Positions 45,076-56,530 of a DNA stretch of 64,000 bases are shown here, in pieces. The first letter of the stretch is position 1. Each line of letters begins with the position of its first letter. Made by a program: the position numbers and the translations under genes. This DNA comes from Tupaia tana (Eukaryota; Chordata; Mammalia; Scandentia; Tupaiidae). The notes under the pieces were generated by a model that was not told the DNA's origin, made no database searches, and saw only the letters and a program-made list of their open reading frames with translations. The stretch lies in assembly GCA_026018925.1 (NCBI GenBank), contig JAKSZU010000018.1, forward strand, positions 1,054,001-1,118,000. Direction: 5' to 3'.

Positions 45076-48000
45076 TGCTGCTGCGGAGGGGAGGGCAGGG
45101 GCGGAGAGGAGAGGTGTTGCTTCTTCCAGCGCGACTCGGGTGGGCGACGTAGTGAGCCTCACCCACGGCTACTTCTACTTCTGTGTGTGCAGCAGGGACA
45201 CGGAGAGCTTGCCAGTGCAGTGCTCATGGGCCGGGCCCGCCGTCCTGGGCACCAGGACTTCTCCAAGCTCTGTGCTCCACGGGGTTCTCGAAAGCACTAA
45301 GGGCCGAGACTGTACGCTGCCCCCCGGAGCCCCACTGGGCAGGCCTTGGGCTGGGCCCGTGGTCAGCAGTTCCAGCAGGGGGGAGCCTGGGAGCCCAGCA
45401 GGGGAAGGATGGGGCAGCGGCAGGCAGGCTGGGAGCTGTCGAAGCTCAGCCTCCAGCCTTCAAGAGCTCCTTGAAGAGCACCCCGGCCGAGTCCTGCTGC
45501 TCGGGCGACACACTTCACGCACGACACAGCTGCAGAGCGGCCGCCCTGGGTCCTCAGGACCAGGCTAGCCCACAGGCTGGGCGCGCCCTGCTGAGGACGG
45601 GGGCCTGCCGGCAGCGCGGCCCTGGAACGAGGGAGCGAGGGCACGTGTGTTTATGCACAGACGGGACATGTGCCGGGTGGCCACTGGGCAGCTGTGGCCC
45701 TAGGGCTCGGTGCTGCTGGGGCCTCACGTGCTCCGCCCAGCCCCCCTCAGCCTCCCCCCAGGGGCTATGCCCTCTCTTGGCTCATCAGGATGCGGGATGA
45801 CCCCCAGAGACGTGGAGAGACATTCCCACAGAACGAGTGTCCCCTGGGCCCCCTGCATTTCCACTCAGCACGCAGCTCCCACTGTGCAGAGGGGGCACCA
45901 CGGCCCAGTGGGCCCACAGCCAGCTCCGGGACACAGCCACGGCTGAGCGGGTCTGGCCTCAGCTCCGGTGTGTCTGCACGGGCTTGGCCTCTGTGCCGCT
46001 CTGCTAAGGTCTGCAGACGGCGAGGTGGTGGGTATGCCCACATCTCCCTTGGGGTGGGCTGGGAGGGTCCCACAGGCTCCGGCCTGGCCTGCCTCGCCCC
46101 CCAGAGTGCAAGTCCACTCACTCCAGGCCGCGAGGTGCTGGCCGTGCTGCGGCGTCACTTCCTCCCTGTGGCAGTGCCCTGTGGGCTGGGCGGGGCTGCA
46201 GGGCATGGCCGCCTCCCCACGGCCCAGGGCCCAGCGTGCCTTCTGCTCTGCTGAGGGTGCCAGTGTCTGCCCTGGTGACCCTGCACCTGGCAGACGCCCA
46301 CACCGCTCTCGGGAACTGTGGGTGGGCTGGCGGGCCTCGGAGCTGCACGCACAGCCGGGGTGGCTCTGGCATGTGGGCGGGACATTCCGACGCCCACACC
46401 CGCACACCTGACCTGCAGCTGGCCTGGCCGCCCTTGGGACCCGAGTCCCTCAGAGCGGGGCCGACGGGCGGCTGGGGACAGTCCCTCTGCTCCTCTCACA
46501 GGCCTGTGTTGCAGCTGGAGACCTGCACCAGCAGTCCCAGGAGCCGGGGCTCCGTCTGCACTGGCCCACTGACCGGCTCCACGCCAGGCCAGAGTTGGCA
46601 GCACCCTCAGACCCAGGACAGAGCGGGCCAGATGAGCAGGGAGGCAGCTCCTCCGAGCAGGCCTTTGTGTCCACGGGAAGGGGCAGGTGCTTCTAGAAGC
46701 AGGGCAGAGCGGCTGCCCTCACAGGGCGTGGCTGCCCCTCAGTCGCAGGAAATTCAGGCAGCCCAGGGTTCCTGGGTGCTGGGAGGACGGCTGCACAGCG
46801 GAGGGGGAGGCCAGGTGCTGCACCACCATGAGAGGCCGAGCGAGGCCGGCTGAGGAGCCCAGGCCCACACCACGCCCAGCTCCCGGGGTCGGCCCAGGCG
46901 CACAGGCACTCACTTGGCAGATGTGTCCCGAGTCATCACACGCCCGTGGGAGCTCTCCCGGGAGGGAGAAGGGAGATGCTTCCCACAGCCTGACCGAGTG
47001 CTGCTGGGACAGGGAGGTGCAGGAGCTGGCAGCTGTCCCCTCAGAGCAGACGAGGGGACCAAGGGTCAGGGAGGGCACAGGCAGCAGGAGGTCTTGGACC
47101 CCAATTCCAGGTCCCCCTGACTGCCCCTGTCCTGAGTCCCGCCCTCCCTGGCGGAGCCCACACAACTGCCTGGTGGCCGAGGTCTGTGCTTCCCCAGAGC
47201 CCCGGCCGCGCCCACCGCCTTGCAGGAGGCAGCAGGGACAGGGCCTAGGGCACGGGTCGGGTTCCCTGTGGACAGCAGCGACCCAGCGGCCTGTCCAGAG
47301 AAGTCCCGGGGAAGCCTCTGGGCCCCTCTCCCCAGCCCTCACCGAGCTGATCAGGCACCTAGGTCGGAGCCCGGGCCTTAGGGGAGTGCCCTCCGGCAGG
47401 CTGTGGGTGCCCTGCTGTCCCGTAGGAAAGGCAGGAGGCCTGGGGTGCGGATGGTCACGAGTTCAGTGGGTCAAAGCCCAGCCCACGTCCTGGGGTGCAC
47501 TGGGAAAGCCCCGTAGGCCAGGCCTTGCCCACCTTCCCCCTTCCTCTTTCCTCTGGCCTCTCCTGGCCCGGCCAGCCCAGACCACACCCGGGGCTGTGAG
47601 CAGGTGGCCTTGGCCCTCGCCCGGCTCTTCCTGCGCGGGTCTCCCTGTGGGCTCTGCGGACTCCAGCCCCGAGTCAGGGCGCCCGAGCTGGCGCTGTGTT
47701 CCTCAGAGACCCCTGTAGTGTCACGGGGTGGGGACAGAGGCTCAGCCACGTGGCCAGTAGGCAGCTGACCGTGACCGACGAGCCAGCACTGGGTAGGGCA
47801 GGGGCACCGGCCCCAGACAGAAGCCACTGCCGCAGACATGGCCTGTTCCTGGGCAAGGACTGTGATTTAAAGGAAGAGGAAGGGTGGAGAGCATTCTAGA
47901 AAGGCGGGCAGACGGCCGAGGCCTCCCTGCTGGGCTGGGCAGTGGGCATGTGGGCGGTCCACGTTCTGTCCCGTTGGTTTAACCTGCACAGCCGGCTGTG

Positions 48001-48086
48001 TCTATACCAACCGGCCTGGGGCGCTGAGTCAGCATGTGCACACATGTGACACCCGCAAAAGCATTGAAAGCAATGTTTATTAATTG
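45076..48086. other. Unassigned GC-rich DNA
   Basis: No gene, RNA or repeat recognised. Open frames here reach 343 codons but have no recognisable domain and overlap equally long frames on the other strand. Confidence 0.5.
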
Positions 48087-48295
48087 ACTCATTTATTTAA
48101 AATTTGCCAGAGGGTGTGCGTGCTCACCAGAGAGAGACAGAGACAGAGATGCATGAGACGCAGCCCCCCGAGGGGTGTGACGCTGCAGTCCCTTCTCCAT
48201 CTCTCCCTCCCAGAGGACTCTGGGCACTCTCAAGTCACCCGCTCCAGGACTCAGACCACATGGGGTCCAGCCCCTCCACCCACCAGGCCACAGGA
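48087..48295 (-). mobile_element. tRNA-derived SINE, old copy
   Basis: TTTATTTAAAATTTGCCAGA, GTGTGCGTGCTCACC and CCCTTCTCCATCTCTCCCTC followed by a degraded head. Confidence 0.8.
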
Positions 48296-48929
48296 TGGCT
48301 GAAAAAGCAACTTAGTCTCCACTCAAATCACGTGCAGAGTAGGTGAACAGGCAACTCCGCGCCCCACAGGCGGGGTTAACGGCCTTCCTGCCCAGTCCTG
48401 CTCACGCGGCAACCCTGGCACGCTCTCCGTGGCTTCATTCTCATGTCACCAGGCGGCACGGCAGACTTCAGAGACAGGGCCCAAGGGAGGGCACTCGGGT
48501 GGCACCGACAGTGAGTGTGGCAGAGAGGGCAGACCCCTCTCTGACGAGTGGGTCTTCCAGAGAGGACCCCCTGGGGGGCAGAGGTGGTCCCCGCTGTGCA
48601 CTGGGCCTTCGCAAGCTCACAGGCAGGGCCGTGCAGGCAGTGGGGACGAGGAAGGCAGCGTCCCGGACAGCAGGGAGAGCCTGCAAGCCAGTCCGCGGCA
48701 GTGAGCTGAAAGCCCGTCCGAGAATGGCTCTAGGAACAGGAAGTCCCTTGGCCAGCCGAGCCGACCCCAACCTGATTGGTTCGGGTCCGTGTGTGAGATG
48801 GTGTCCATCTTTCTGCGCTTGGCCTCTTCCTCAACATGACGGCCTCCGGGTTCATCCTTGTCACAGACGACGTGATTTCCCTCCTTTAGAAGCTGAGTAC
48901 TGTCCTCGCTTTGTGTGAAGTACCACCAG
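48296..48929. other. Unassigned DNA with a LINE-1-like end
   Basis: Mostly unrecognised. The end (48780-48910, phrases such as CTCAACATGACGGCCTCCGG) resembles the 3' side of an old LINE-1 on the minus strand. Confidence 0.4.
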
Positions 48930-49124
48930 GGAGGGAACGTGAGAAATCCCCCCTTGCCGGAGAGTGCCCACGCTGCAATCCCTTCTCCTCCGCTCTCCTC
49001 GGGATTTCAAGCACACGCACACATGTACCCAGAGCGTTTTTCAAGCAGCTGGGTCTGGGACTCACACTGCATAGTCGGCCGTGTGGGGTCCAGCTGCCTT
49101 AACCACCACCCCTCCTGGCAGACC
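48930..49124 (-). mobile_element. tRNA-derived SINE, partial
   Basis: Body GTGAGAAATCCCCCC, CAATCCCTTCTCCTCCGCTC and head ending CCACCCCTCCTGGCAG. Confidence 0.85.
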
Positions 49125-49150
49125 CCTAATACCATAATTTCTTCTTTTCT

Positions 49151-49397
49151 TAAGAGAGATTTTTTTTCTGTAGAGCATGTGTGCTCACTGGAGAGACAGA
49201 GACAGAAAGTGAGAGATTACCCCCCATGGATGGCCACACCGTAATCCCTTCCCTTCTCTTCCGTTCTCCTTTCAGGAGTTTGGGCATGCGCACATATGTG
49301 CCCAGCATAAATTTTAAGCTGCCAGGTCTGAGACTCGAACTGTAGTTGACTGTGTGGGAGTCCAGCAACTTAACCAGTGTGCCATCTACGGGTCTCA
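49151..49397 (-). mobile_element. tRNA-derived SINE, long type
   Basis: GAGAGATTTTTTTTCTGTAG tail side, body and a head ending AACCAGTGTGCCATCTACGG. Confidence 0.88.
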
Positions 49398-49856
49398 ATA
49401 CCACATTTTCCTTAGCCACTGCTTAGTCAACTCACAATTCCCTTGATTCCAATCCTTAGCTGCTGTGAGTAGCGCTGTAATGGACACGGCAAGCAGACAT
49501 CTCTTCGACATACCAATCTCATGTCCTTTGGGTATATACCCAGTGGTGGGATTGCTGGGCACATGGTAATCCTATTTTTACTTTTCTGAGGAACTTCCAT
49601 AATGTTTTCCATAATGGCTGTACTACGTTACATTCCACCAATCATGTGCAAGTGTTCCCTCTTCTCCATAGCCTCCTCCAAACTTGTTGTCATTAGTGTT
49701 GGTAATAGCCATTCTAACAGATATAAGGTGATATCTCATTGTGGTTATAACTTGCATTTCTCTGATAATTAGGGATTTTGAGCATTTTTTCACATATCCA
49801 CTGGTCATTTGAATGTTTTCTTTTGAGAACTGTCTATTCAAGTCCTTTGCCCATTT

Positions 49857-50375
49857 TTTCCCTAAACAGATGATAATCGATTTATTAAAATAGTTGACTT
49901 AGGCATCTGCAGTGGTGACTTCAACCTCAGCTCCCGGTTCGGTACTGATGGAAGTAATCTGTGTAACAATCTTGGGACTGTGTAAATCAGTGGGTCACTT
50001 GTGGATTCTCATCTGGAAATGATCCCAAGTCTTAGAACCTTCACCACGAAGTGTTTTTCTTGTAGTGACTCTCCAAGTCTGATAGACATCTGAACTGGCC
50101 CTTTCACCTTGAGATTCTTTTCCTTTGCACCTCTGATTAAGTCAGCACACACTTTCTCCGGAGACTTTATGTTGCAGCTGGTTAAAGTCACTCTAATTCT
50201 GTGAATGGCCACCTCTGGCTCCATGGGGTTTTCCCAGCATATTTAAAAGCCATGGCTGTGGCACTTCCTGACCCACTTGTTCCTGCGCTAGAGTGAACAG
50301 CAGTGAATCAGAAGCAGGAGCAGGCTGACTGGAGCTCTGAAGCACTTGCATCTGCATCTTTTATAAAAAGAAAGC
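49857..50375 (-). pseudogene. RPS20 processed pseudogene
   Basis: Intronless copy of the ribosomal protein S20 mRNA on the minus strand. ATG at 50253, MAFK retained, then a one-base deletion near codon 11 shifts the frame. [35 protein letters not shown] and the VTTADA end with TAA at 49899-49901 are recognisable, with further frameshifts near the middle. AATAAA lies at 49881-49886 and a short poly-A at 49854-49859. It is flanked by a 14-bp duplication TCCTTTGCCCATTT (49843-49856 and 50376-50389), so it was inserted into LINE-1 by retrotransposition. Confidence 0.95.
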
Positions 50376-50589
50376 TCCTTTGCCCATTTGTAAGAAAAGA
50401 TTATTTGTTTCCTTGATGTTGTTTGAATTCCTTATATATTTTGGATATTAACTCCTTAGCACATGTATGGTTTGCAAGCATTTTTACCCATTCCATAGGT
50501 TGTCTCTGCATTCTGTCGTTTGTTTCTTCATATACTTTATAGAATAAGCTTTTCTATAACTACAGAAAAATCTTGCTAGAGTTTTTTGT

Positions 50590-50851
50590 TTTTGTTTTTG
50601 CTTTCTTGGGGGGAGAGGTTTTTGCTATAAGGTGCATGTGCTCACCAGAAAGACAGAGAGACAGAAAGTGAGAAATCACCCCCCCAGGGGGATGGCCACA
50701 CTGCAATACCTTCTCCTCCATTCTTCTCTCAGAATCTTGGGCATGCACGCACACACACCCAGCATGAGTTTAAGCCACCAGGTCTGGGACATGAACTGCG
50801 ATTGACTACATGGAGTCCAGCGACATAGCCATTATGCCAACTGCTGGTCTC
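50590..50851 (-). mobile_element. tRNA-derived SINE, long type
   Basis: GAGAGGTTTTTGCTATAAGG to ACTGCTGGTCTCC. TTGCTAGAG occurs on both sides (50572 and 50853 regions) as the target duplication. Confidence 0.93.
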
Positions 50852-50973
50852 CTTGCTAGAGCTTCTATAGGAATTCTGCTAAATCTATAGATCAATGCGG
50901 AGAAAATTAACATTCTTTATGGAGAGTCCTCCAATTCATGAACATGGTATGTCTTTCCATTTATCGAGGTCTT

Positions 50974-50976
<3 letters not shown>

Positions 50977-51010
<34 letters not shown>

Positions 51011-51177
51011 ATTTATTTTATTTATTCATTCATTTATTTCTTAATTTGACCAGAGAGAGACAGAGGGTGAGAGTGAGAGAGAAAGTGAGAAAGCAAGCCA
51101 CCAGATTCAGGACTTGAACCCTGGTCAGCCATGTGGGAGTGTCCAGCACCTTAACCACCACACCACCTGCTGGTCCC
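50977..51177 (-). mobile_element. tRNA-derived SINE, short type
   Basis: Long T tail (25 T), TAATTATTTATTTTATTTAT, GACCAGAGAGAGACAGAGGG and head ending CACCTGCTGGTCCC. Confidence 0.92.
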
Positions 51178-51368
51178 GAAAGCGAGAAATCACCCCCCAG
51201 GGGGGATGGTCACGCCGCAATCCCTTCTCCTCCATTCTCCTCTCGGGATCTTGGGCACGCACGCACACGCGCCCGGCGTGAGTTGTAAGCCACCGGGTCC
51301 GAGACGCGAACCGCGGTCGACTACGTGGGAGTCCAGCGACATAGCCATTACGCTAACTGCTGGTTCCC
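51178..51368 (-). mobile_element. tRNA-derived SINE, long type, lacking its tail
   Basis: Starts in the body at GAAAGCGAGAAATCACCCCC and keeps a near-consensus head. It abuts the preceding short-type head with no poly-A between them. Confidence 0.92.
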
Positions 51369-51462
51369 TTTGATTTATTTTTATCAGTATTTTGTTATAT
51401 TTAGCACATAATCTTACACATGCTTTGTTAAATTTATACCTTAGCATTTCATTTGTTTGTTT

Positions 51463-51718
51463 GTTTTTGGAGAGGTTTTTGCTATAGGGCATGTGAGCTC
51501 ACCAGAAAGATATAGAGAAACAGAGAGACAGAAAGTGAGAAATCTACCTCCGGGGGGATGGCCACGCCACAATCCCTTCTCCTTTATTCTTCTCTCAGGA
51601 ACTTGGGTATGCATGCACATGCACCCAGCATGAGTTTAAGCCACCGGGTCCAGGACTCAAGCCACGGTCGACTACGTGGGAGTCCAGCGACATAGCCATT
51701 ATGCTATCTGCTGGCCCC
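51463..51718 (-). mobile_element. tRNA-derived SINE, long type
   Basis: TTTTTGGAGAGGTTTTTGCT tail side to TATCTGCTGGCCCC. CATTTCATTTG precedes it as LINE-1 sequence. Confidence 0.92.
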
Positions 51719-51741
51719 TTTTTAAAAAATAATTATTTTAC

Positions 51742-52012
51742 GGGACCAGCAGTTAGCGTAATGGCTATGTCGCTGGACTTCCACGTAGTCGACCGCGGTT
51801 CACATCCCGGACCCGGTGGCTTAAAACTCACGCCGGGCGCGTGTGCATGCGTGCCCAAGATCCCAAGAGGAGAATGGAGGAGAAGGGATTGAGGCATGAC
51901 CATCCCCTCTGGGGGGTGACTTCTCGCTTTCTGTCTCTCTGTCTGTCTCTGTCTGTCTGGCGAGCGCACGCGCCCTATAGCAAAAACCTCTCCCAAAAAA
52001 AGAAAAAGAAAA
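51742..52012 (+). mobile_element. Young tRNA-derived SINE, long type
   Basis: Near-consensus, GGGACCAGCAGTTAGCGTAA to GCCCTATAGCAAAAACC and an A-rich tail. Faces the copy at 51463-51718, so the two form an inverted pair 23 bp apart. Confidence 0.94.
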
Positions 52013-52205
52013 AATAATTATTATTTTATTTTATTTTATTTTATTTTATTTTATTTATTATTTTGAATCTGACCAGAAGGAAACAGAGAGAGAGAGCAAG
52101 AGAGATAAAGGGAAAGTGAAAAAGCAAGCTGCCAGATCTGGGACTCAAATTGTGGTTGGCCACATGGGAGTCCAGGACCTTAACCACTGCTCCACCTGCT
52201 AGCCC
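52013..52205 (-). mobile_element. tRNA-derived SINE, short type, with (TTTTA)n tail
   Basis: TTATTTTATTTTATTTTATT tail, GACCAGAAGGAAACAGAGAG and head ending CCACCTGCTAGCCCC. Confidence 0.9.
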
Positions 52206-52221
52206 CATGCATTTCATACTT

Positions 52222-52436
52222 TTTAAAGAGAGATTTTTGCTCTAGGGTGCGTGTGCTTGCTGGAGAGACACAGAGAAACAGAGAGACAGATGGCTATGCT
52301 ACAATCCCTTCTCCTCCACTCTCCTCTTGGGATTTTGCACTCCCAGTCTTAATTTTAAGCCACTGGGTCCGGGACTTGAACCACAGTTGACTACATGGGA
52401 GGCCAGAGATGTAACCATTATGTCATCTGCTGTTGC
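52222..52436 (-). mobile_element. tRNA-derived SINE, long type
   Basis: TTTAAAGAGAGATTTTTGCT to ATGTCATCTGCTGTTGCC. Confidence 0.88.
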
Positions 52437-52754
52437 CATTAGCATTTCATATTTTGACATGATTATAAATAGTATTGGATTTTAAGTTTAAGTTTCAACA
52501 TGTTTGGTGTATGTATATGTGTGTGTGCACTTTTTTCCTTTCTAATTTGTCTACCTTTTCTTTCTTTTTCTTGCCTACAGCATCGGCTAGAACTTTCAGT
52601 ATGATGTTGAGTAAGATTGTGACGGTGAGCACTCTGTCCTTGTGCTTAGTCTTAGAAGGTCACACTTCCTTTATTTATCTGCCCTATATAAATTTGAGGT
52701 AATTCTCCCCTTTATTTCTAATTTGCTGAGAGTTTATTTTTTCCTTCTCTTTTT

Positions 52755-52912
52755 TAAAATAATTATTTATTTAATTTAATTTATTGTTATTATTTTAAAA
52801 TTTGATGAGAGAAAGAGAAAGTAAGAAAGCAAGCTGCCAGGCCCAGGAATTGAACCATGATTAGCCATGTGAGAAAACACCACCATAATCACCATGATGC
52901 CTGCCAGCCCCT
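52755..52912 (-). mobile_element. tRNA-derived SINE, short type, old
   Basis: AATAATTATTTATTTAATTT tail and GAGAGAAAGAGAAAGTAAGA, with a diverged head ending ATGCCTGCCAGCCCC. Confidence 0.85.
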
Positions 52913-53497
52913 TTTCTTTGTTTTATTAATCATGAATGGGTGTTGGGTATTGTCAAATGCTTTTTCTGCATCTAATGACATAATCGCATGACTCTCTTTC
53001 TTCAGCCAATTGGTCGATTTTCAAATGCTGAACTAGCCTTGTCGAGGCGGAATAAACCCTACTTGGTGTGAGGTCTGTTTCTTTCAATACATTATCAGAC
53101 TCCATGTACTGAACTCTTTGTTGGTGGCATGTCTGTGTGCTGTCTAGGTAAGCTGTGCTGTGTCACAGTCCTCCTACCTGAGCCTTCCGAGTGACGGGGT
53201 CCAGAGGGACGCCCGGTTTTCTAGGTGGGCTGGGAAACGAGCCCGGGTCTCAGCCTGCCAGGCAGCAGGCCCAGCAGGTGCTGCCACTGGCCGGCCGCCG
53301 CTGCTGCGTGGGGCCGTGTGCGTCTCGGTTTCAGAGGGCTCCTGGTCTGCAGTGCTCTTTCTTCCTTTCTCTCATTCTCTCTTTCTTTCTCTTTCCTGTC
53401 CTCCTCCTTTTTCCTTTCCTTCTTTTTCTTTTCTTTTCTTTCTGACTGTCTGGTTTTGGTAACACGATGATATGGGCCTCATAAAGTATCTCAGGAA

Positions 53498-53750
53498 AGG
53501 GGCTGGCAGGTGGCAAGGTGGTTGAGGCACCGGATTCCCGCATGGCTGACTGAGGTTCAAGTCCTGTGCCCAGTAGCTTGAAAATCATGCTGGGTGCATG
53601 TGTGTGCATGCTCAAAAGCAGGATGGAGGAGAAGGGGTTGTGGTGTGACCAACCCCTCTGGGGGACAATTTCTCAGTTTCCCTCTCTCCATCTTTCTTTG
53701 GTGAGTGCAGCATGCTATGGCAAAACCCTCAACCAAATAAACAAACAAAA
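53498..53750 (+). mobile_element. tRNA-derived SINE, long type
   Basis: GGGGCTGGCAGGTGGCAAGG head, GGTTCAAGTCC box B, body and CATGCTATGGCAAAACC tail. TCAGGAAA borders it on both sides. Confidence 0.92.
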
Positions 53751-54012
53751 AATGTCAGGAAATAGTCCCATCTATTTTCTAGTGGAGCTCGAGGACTGGG
53801 CCAGCGGGAGCGCCTGAGCGTGGGCATCTCTTCCGGGGGAGCTTTTAACCTGTGAATTCAATTTCTTGACTATGACAAGGTATCCAGGTGCATTTCATCT
53901 TGATGAATTTCGGTAGTTTGTGGTTTTCGGGGAACAGTTCCATTTCTTCTGAGTTAGTGAATGCTGTGAAGTTGTTCATAATATCTCCTAATTAAAAAAA
54001 TTATTTATATTA

Positions 54013-54272
54013 GGACCAGCTGATGGCGTAATGGCTGTGTCGCTGGACTCCCATGTAGTCGACTACAGGTCGAGTCCTGGACCCGGTGGCTTGAACTCAT
54101 ACCAGGCACGTGTGCATGCGTGCCCAAGATCCCGAGAGGAGAATGGAGGAGAAGGGATTGCGACGTGGCCATCCCCCCGGGGGGGTGATTTCTCGCTTTC
54201 TGTCTCTCTGTCTCTCTCTGTCTTTCCGGCGCGTGCACGTGCCCTATAGCATAAACCTCTACAAAACAAATT
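54013..54272 (+). mobile_element. tRNA-derived SINE, long type, young
   Basis: AGGACCAGCTGATGGCGTAA head, near-consensus body, GCCCTATAGCATAAACC tail; AATTATTTAT appears on both sides as duplication. Confidence 0.92.
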
Positions 54273-54289
54273 ATTTATAATAGAGCACA

Positions 54290-54492
54290 CGTGCACATGT
54301 GTGGGCGCGAGCTGAGCACCCTCCGGAGTGCAGTCACACTGTGACCCTCTTCCTCCAGTGCTCCAGCCCACTGGACCCTGGGCAGTTGCACTCAGGCCTG
54401 GAATGTTTCAGACTGAAGGGCTGGGGATTCGAACTCCTGTTGCCGTGTGGGACCTGGCGCTCATCTCTGCTGTGCCACGACGCCAGCTTCCC
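54290..54492 (-). mobile_element. Diverged tRNA-derived SINE of a different subfamily
   Basis: On the minus strand GCTGGCGTCGTGGCACAGCA then GAGTTCGAATCCCCAG (box B-like), followed by a body unlike the long type. Boundaries and family uncertain. Confidence 0.5.
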
Positions 54493-55187
54493 TCACTGCT
54501 TCAGCGCCTGCAGCACTGGTCCCTGCGTTATCCCTAACGTCGGCTGCGGGAGCCGCCCGCTCTGGGCTTGCCGGTCTCACGCCCGTGAGCTGGCAATGGG
54601 AACAGTCAAAGCGAGATCTGCTTTCCAAAACGGGAAGAGACATGGACCCCACAGCAGTGGTGACCTACTGCAACATACTTCTCTCGAATTTTGACTAATC
54701 AAATTAGCAAAAAAACATAGAGGAACTGAGAAGCAGCACTAGCCAGGCTAAGAGGTGTGAGCACGCCGCACCTGCAGCCAGGAAGCGCACTCAGCTTCCC
54801 TTGCCTGCAGCCCCGAAGCAATTCACGTGGGGCGCAGTAAACCCAAGAGGACCAGAATGGCGTCCGCACCCTCTGCGCAAGGCCCCTCCATCTGGAACCG
54901 AGAGGCTGGCCCAGCCCCGTCCTCAGGCAGCAACACATTAAAAGTGACCATCTGGAGTTTAAACCTGCCCAACTAACGATTTTAATAAGAAGAAAGCCGA
55001 GCCGTCAGGGCGAACTATCCAGAGAGGAATGCAGCGGGTCCCCTGGTTCGGGCCTGGGCCACCCCAGAGAGCACAGCCCCACACCAGAATCCCGTGTTGA
55101 AGCCCTGAGAGACCAAAATCCCTACATCTAAAATCCTGAACATCACAATCCTAAAAGGTTAAAATTTCAAATGCTGAGACCTCGGAG
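54493..55187. other. Unassigned unique-looking DNA
   Basis: Moderate GC, no gene or repeat recognised. Short frames only. Confidence 0.5.
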
Positions 55188-55330
55188 ACTGGGGCCGGCA
55201 GGAGGCGTGACAGCGAAGGCAGCCGGGTCCCATGTGGTGACTGGTCTGAGTCACGGCCTGGCAGGAGGGGCTGCAGGTGGCCCCCGCGGGGGACTGCTCA
55301 CTTTCCGTCTGTCTCTGTCAGTAAGTGCAA
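55188..55330 (+). mobile_element. Diverged tRNA-derived SINE
   Basis: GGGGCCGGCAGGAGGCGTGA head, GGTCTGAGTCACGG in place of box B, and CAGTAAGTGCAAA at the end. Confidence 0.65.
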
Positions 55331-55370
55331 AAGAAATCCTGAAAACTACAGTTCCCGCTGAGGCGAAGGG

Positions 55371-55634
55371 CTTTTTTTTTTTGAGAGGTTTTTGCTATAG
55401 GGTGTGTGCGCTCGCCAGAAAGACAGAGAGACAGAGAGACAGAGAGCGAGAAATCACCCCCCAGGGGGACGGCCACGCCACAATCCCCTCTCCTCCATTC
55501 TCCTCTTGGGATCTTAGGCAAGCACGCACACACACGAGCCTGGTGTGAGTTTAAACCACCGGGTTGGGGACTCAAACTGTGGTCGACTACATGGGAATTC
55601 AACGACATAGCCATGACGCTAACTGCTGGTCCCT
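55371..55634 (-). mobile_element. tRNA-derived SINE, long type
   Basis: TTTTTTTTTTGAGAGGTTTT to CTAACTGCTGGTCCC. Confidence 0.93.
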
Positions 55635-56317
55635 TGAATGGAAGTTTAACTAAGGCCTCGCCCATCAGGAACACCCAGGAGGTGGTCGCCCTGCCTCAAT
55701 CTTGCCCTTGAAGACGCACGTGGGGAACAGCTGGGAAGACGGGCCCTTCCGGCCTGAGCTACCCTCTCCCGGCTTCACGCTTTGCGGGAAAGCTGCCGCG
55801 CCCTTGTCACACCGCACCTGGGATGTGCTTTTACAGAGCTGGGGCCGGCGAACCCGGTGTGAGTTCGGGTACACTGCCCTGCCCAGGGCAGGAGGCCTGT
55901 GTCGAAGAGCCAGGCAAGGGCGGGGGACAGCCGGTGGGGGTGCAGGTGGGCGACACCAAAGGTCGGGTAGCCCAGGCGCCTAGGTCCATGGGGGCCTCAC
56001 CGCCCCCAGTTTAGGTCAGGCCTTCAGAACCTCCTCCAGCCGGGGGCCCGGTCAGAGGCTGCTGCTGGAGGTCACCTTGGAGCTTAAAGTATCCCAGGGG
56101 CACTGAAGGGACACCTCTGTTAGACAGGGTGCAGCTGCTGAGGTGGGCGGGGCCTTCTGAGGGGCCAGCAGGGGTGGGGCCGGTGTGGGCAGGGCCTTTG
56201 GGCAGGCCCTGTGAGCCCGGCCTTCTGAGGGGCCAGCGTGGGTGGGCGGGGCCTTCTGGGTGGGGTGGGGGACCACCTGGACAGACTCCCAGATAGGTCC
56301 CCGCTGCTGTAAGCTCC

Positions 56318-56530
56318 CTTTCCTGGCCTAGCGGGTAAGGAACCAGATCCCACATGGCCAACGGCACGATTCCAGTCCCAGGCCGGGCGACTTGAAGGAC
56401 ATCCCCGACCTGTGCACACCTAAGGCCCTGACAGGGCCTGGAGCAGGGACTGCAGTGAGGCCAGGCCCCGCGGGGGCTGCTCCATCCCTCTCCACCGCTG
56501 TGGCAAGCATGTGTACCCTTTGGCATAGTT
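56318..56530 (+). mobile_element. Possible diverged tRNA-derived SINE
   Basis: ATCCCACATGGCCAACGGCA, GATTCCAGTCCCAGGCCGGG, GTGTACCCTTTGGCATAGTT and an A-rich tail follow the order of the family but at low similarity. Confidence 0.45.

Larger units (their letters stand above)
49398..54000 (-). mobile_element. Old LINE-1 (ORF2 and 3' end), split by many insertions
   Basis: Minus-strand LINE-1 pieces in order from the 3' end: 49398-49856, 50390-50589, 50852-50976, 51369-51462, 52437-52754, 52913-about 53150, about 53440-53497 and 53751-54000. Landmarks read on the plus strand: GGGTATATACCCAGTGGTGG, CATTGTGGTTATAACTTGCA, CTTTTTCTGCATCTAATGAC, GTCTGGTTTTGGTAACACGA. All frames are broken. The host element accounts for about 2 kb; SINEs and an RPS20 pseudogene make up the rest. 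Confidence 0.9.
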
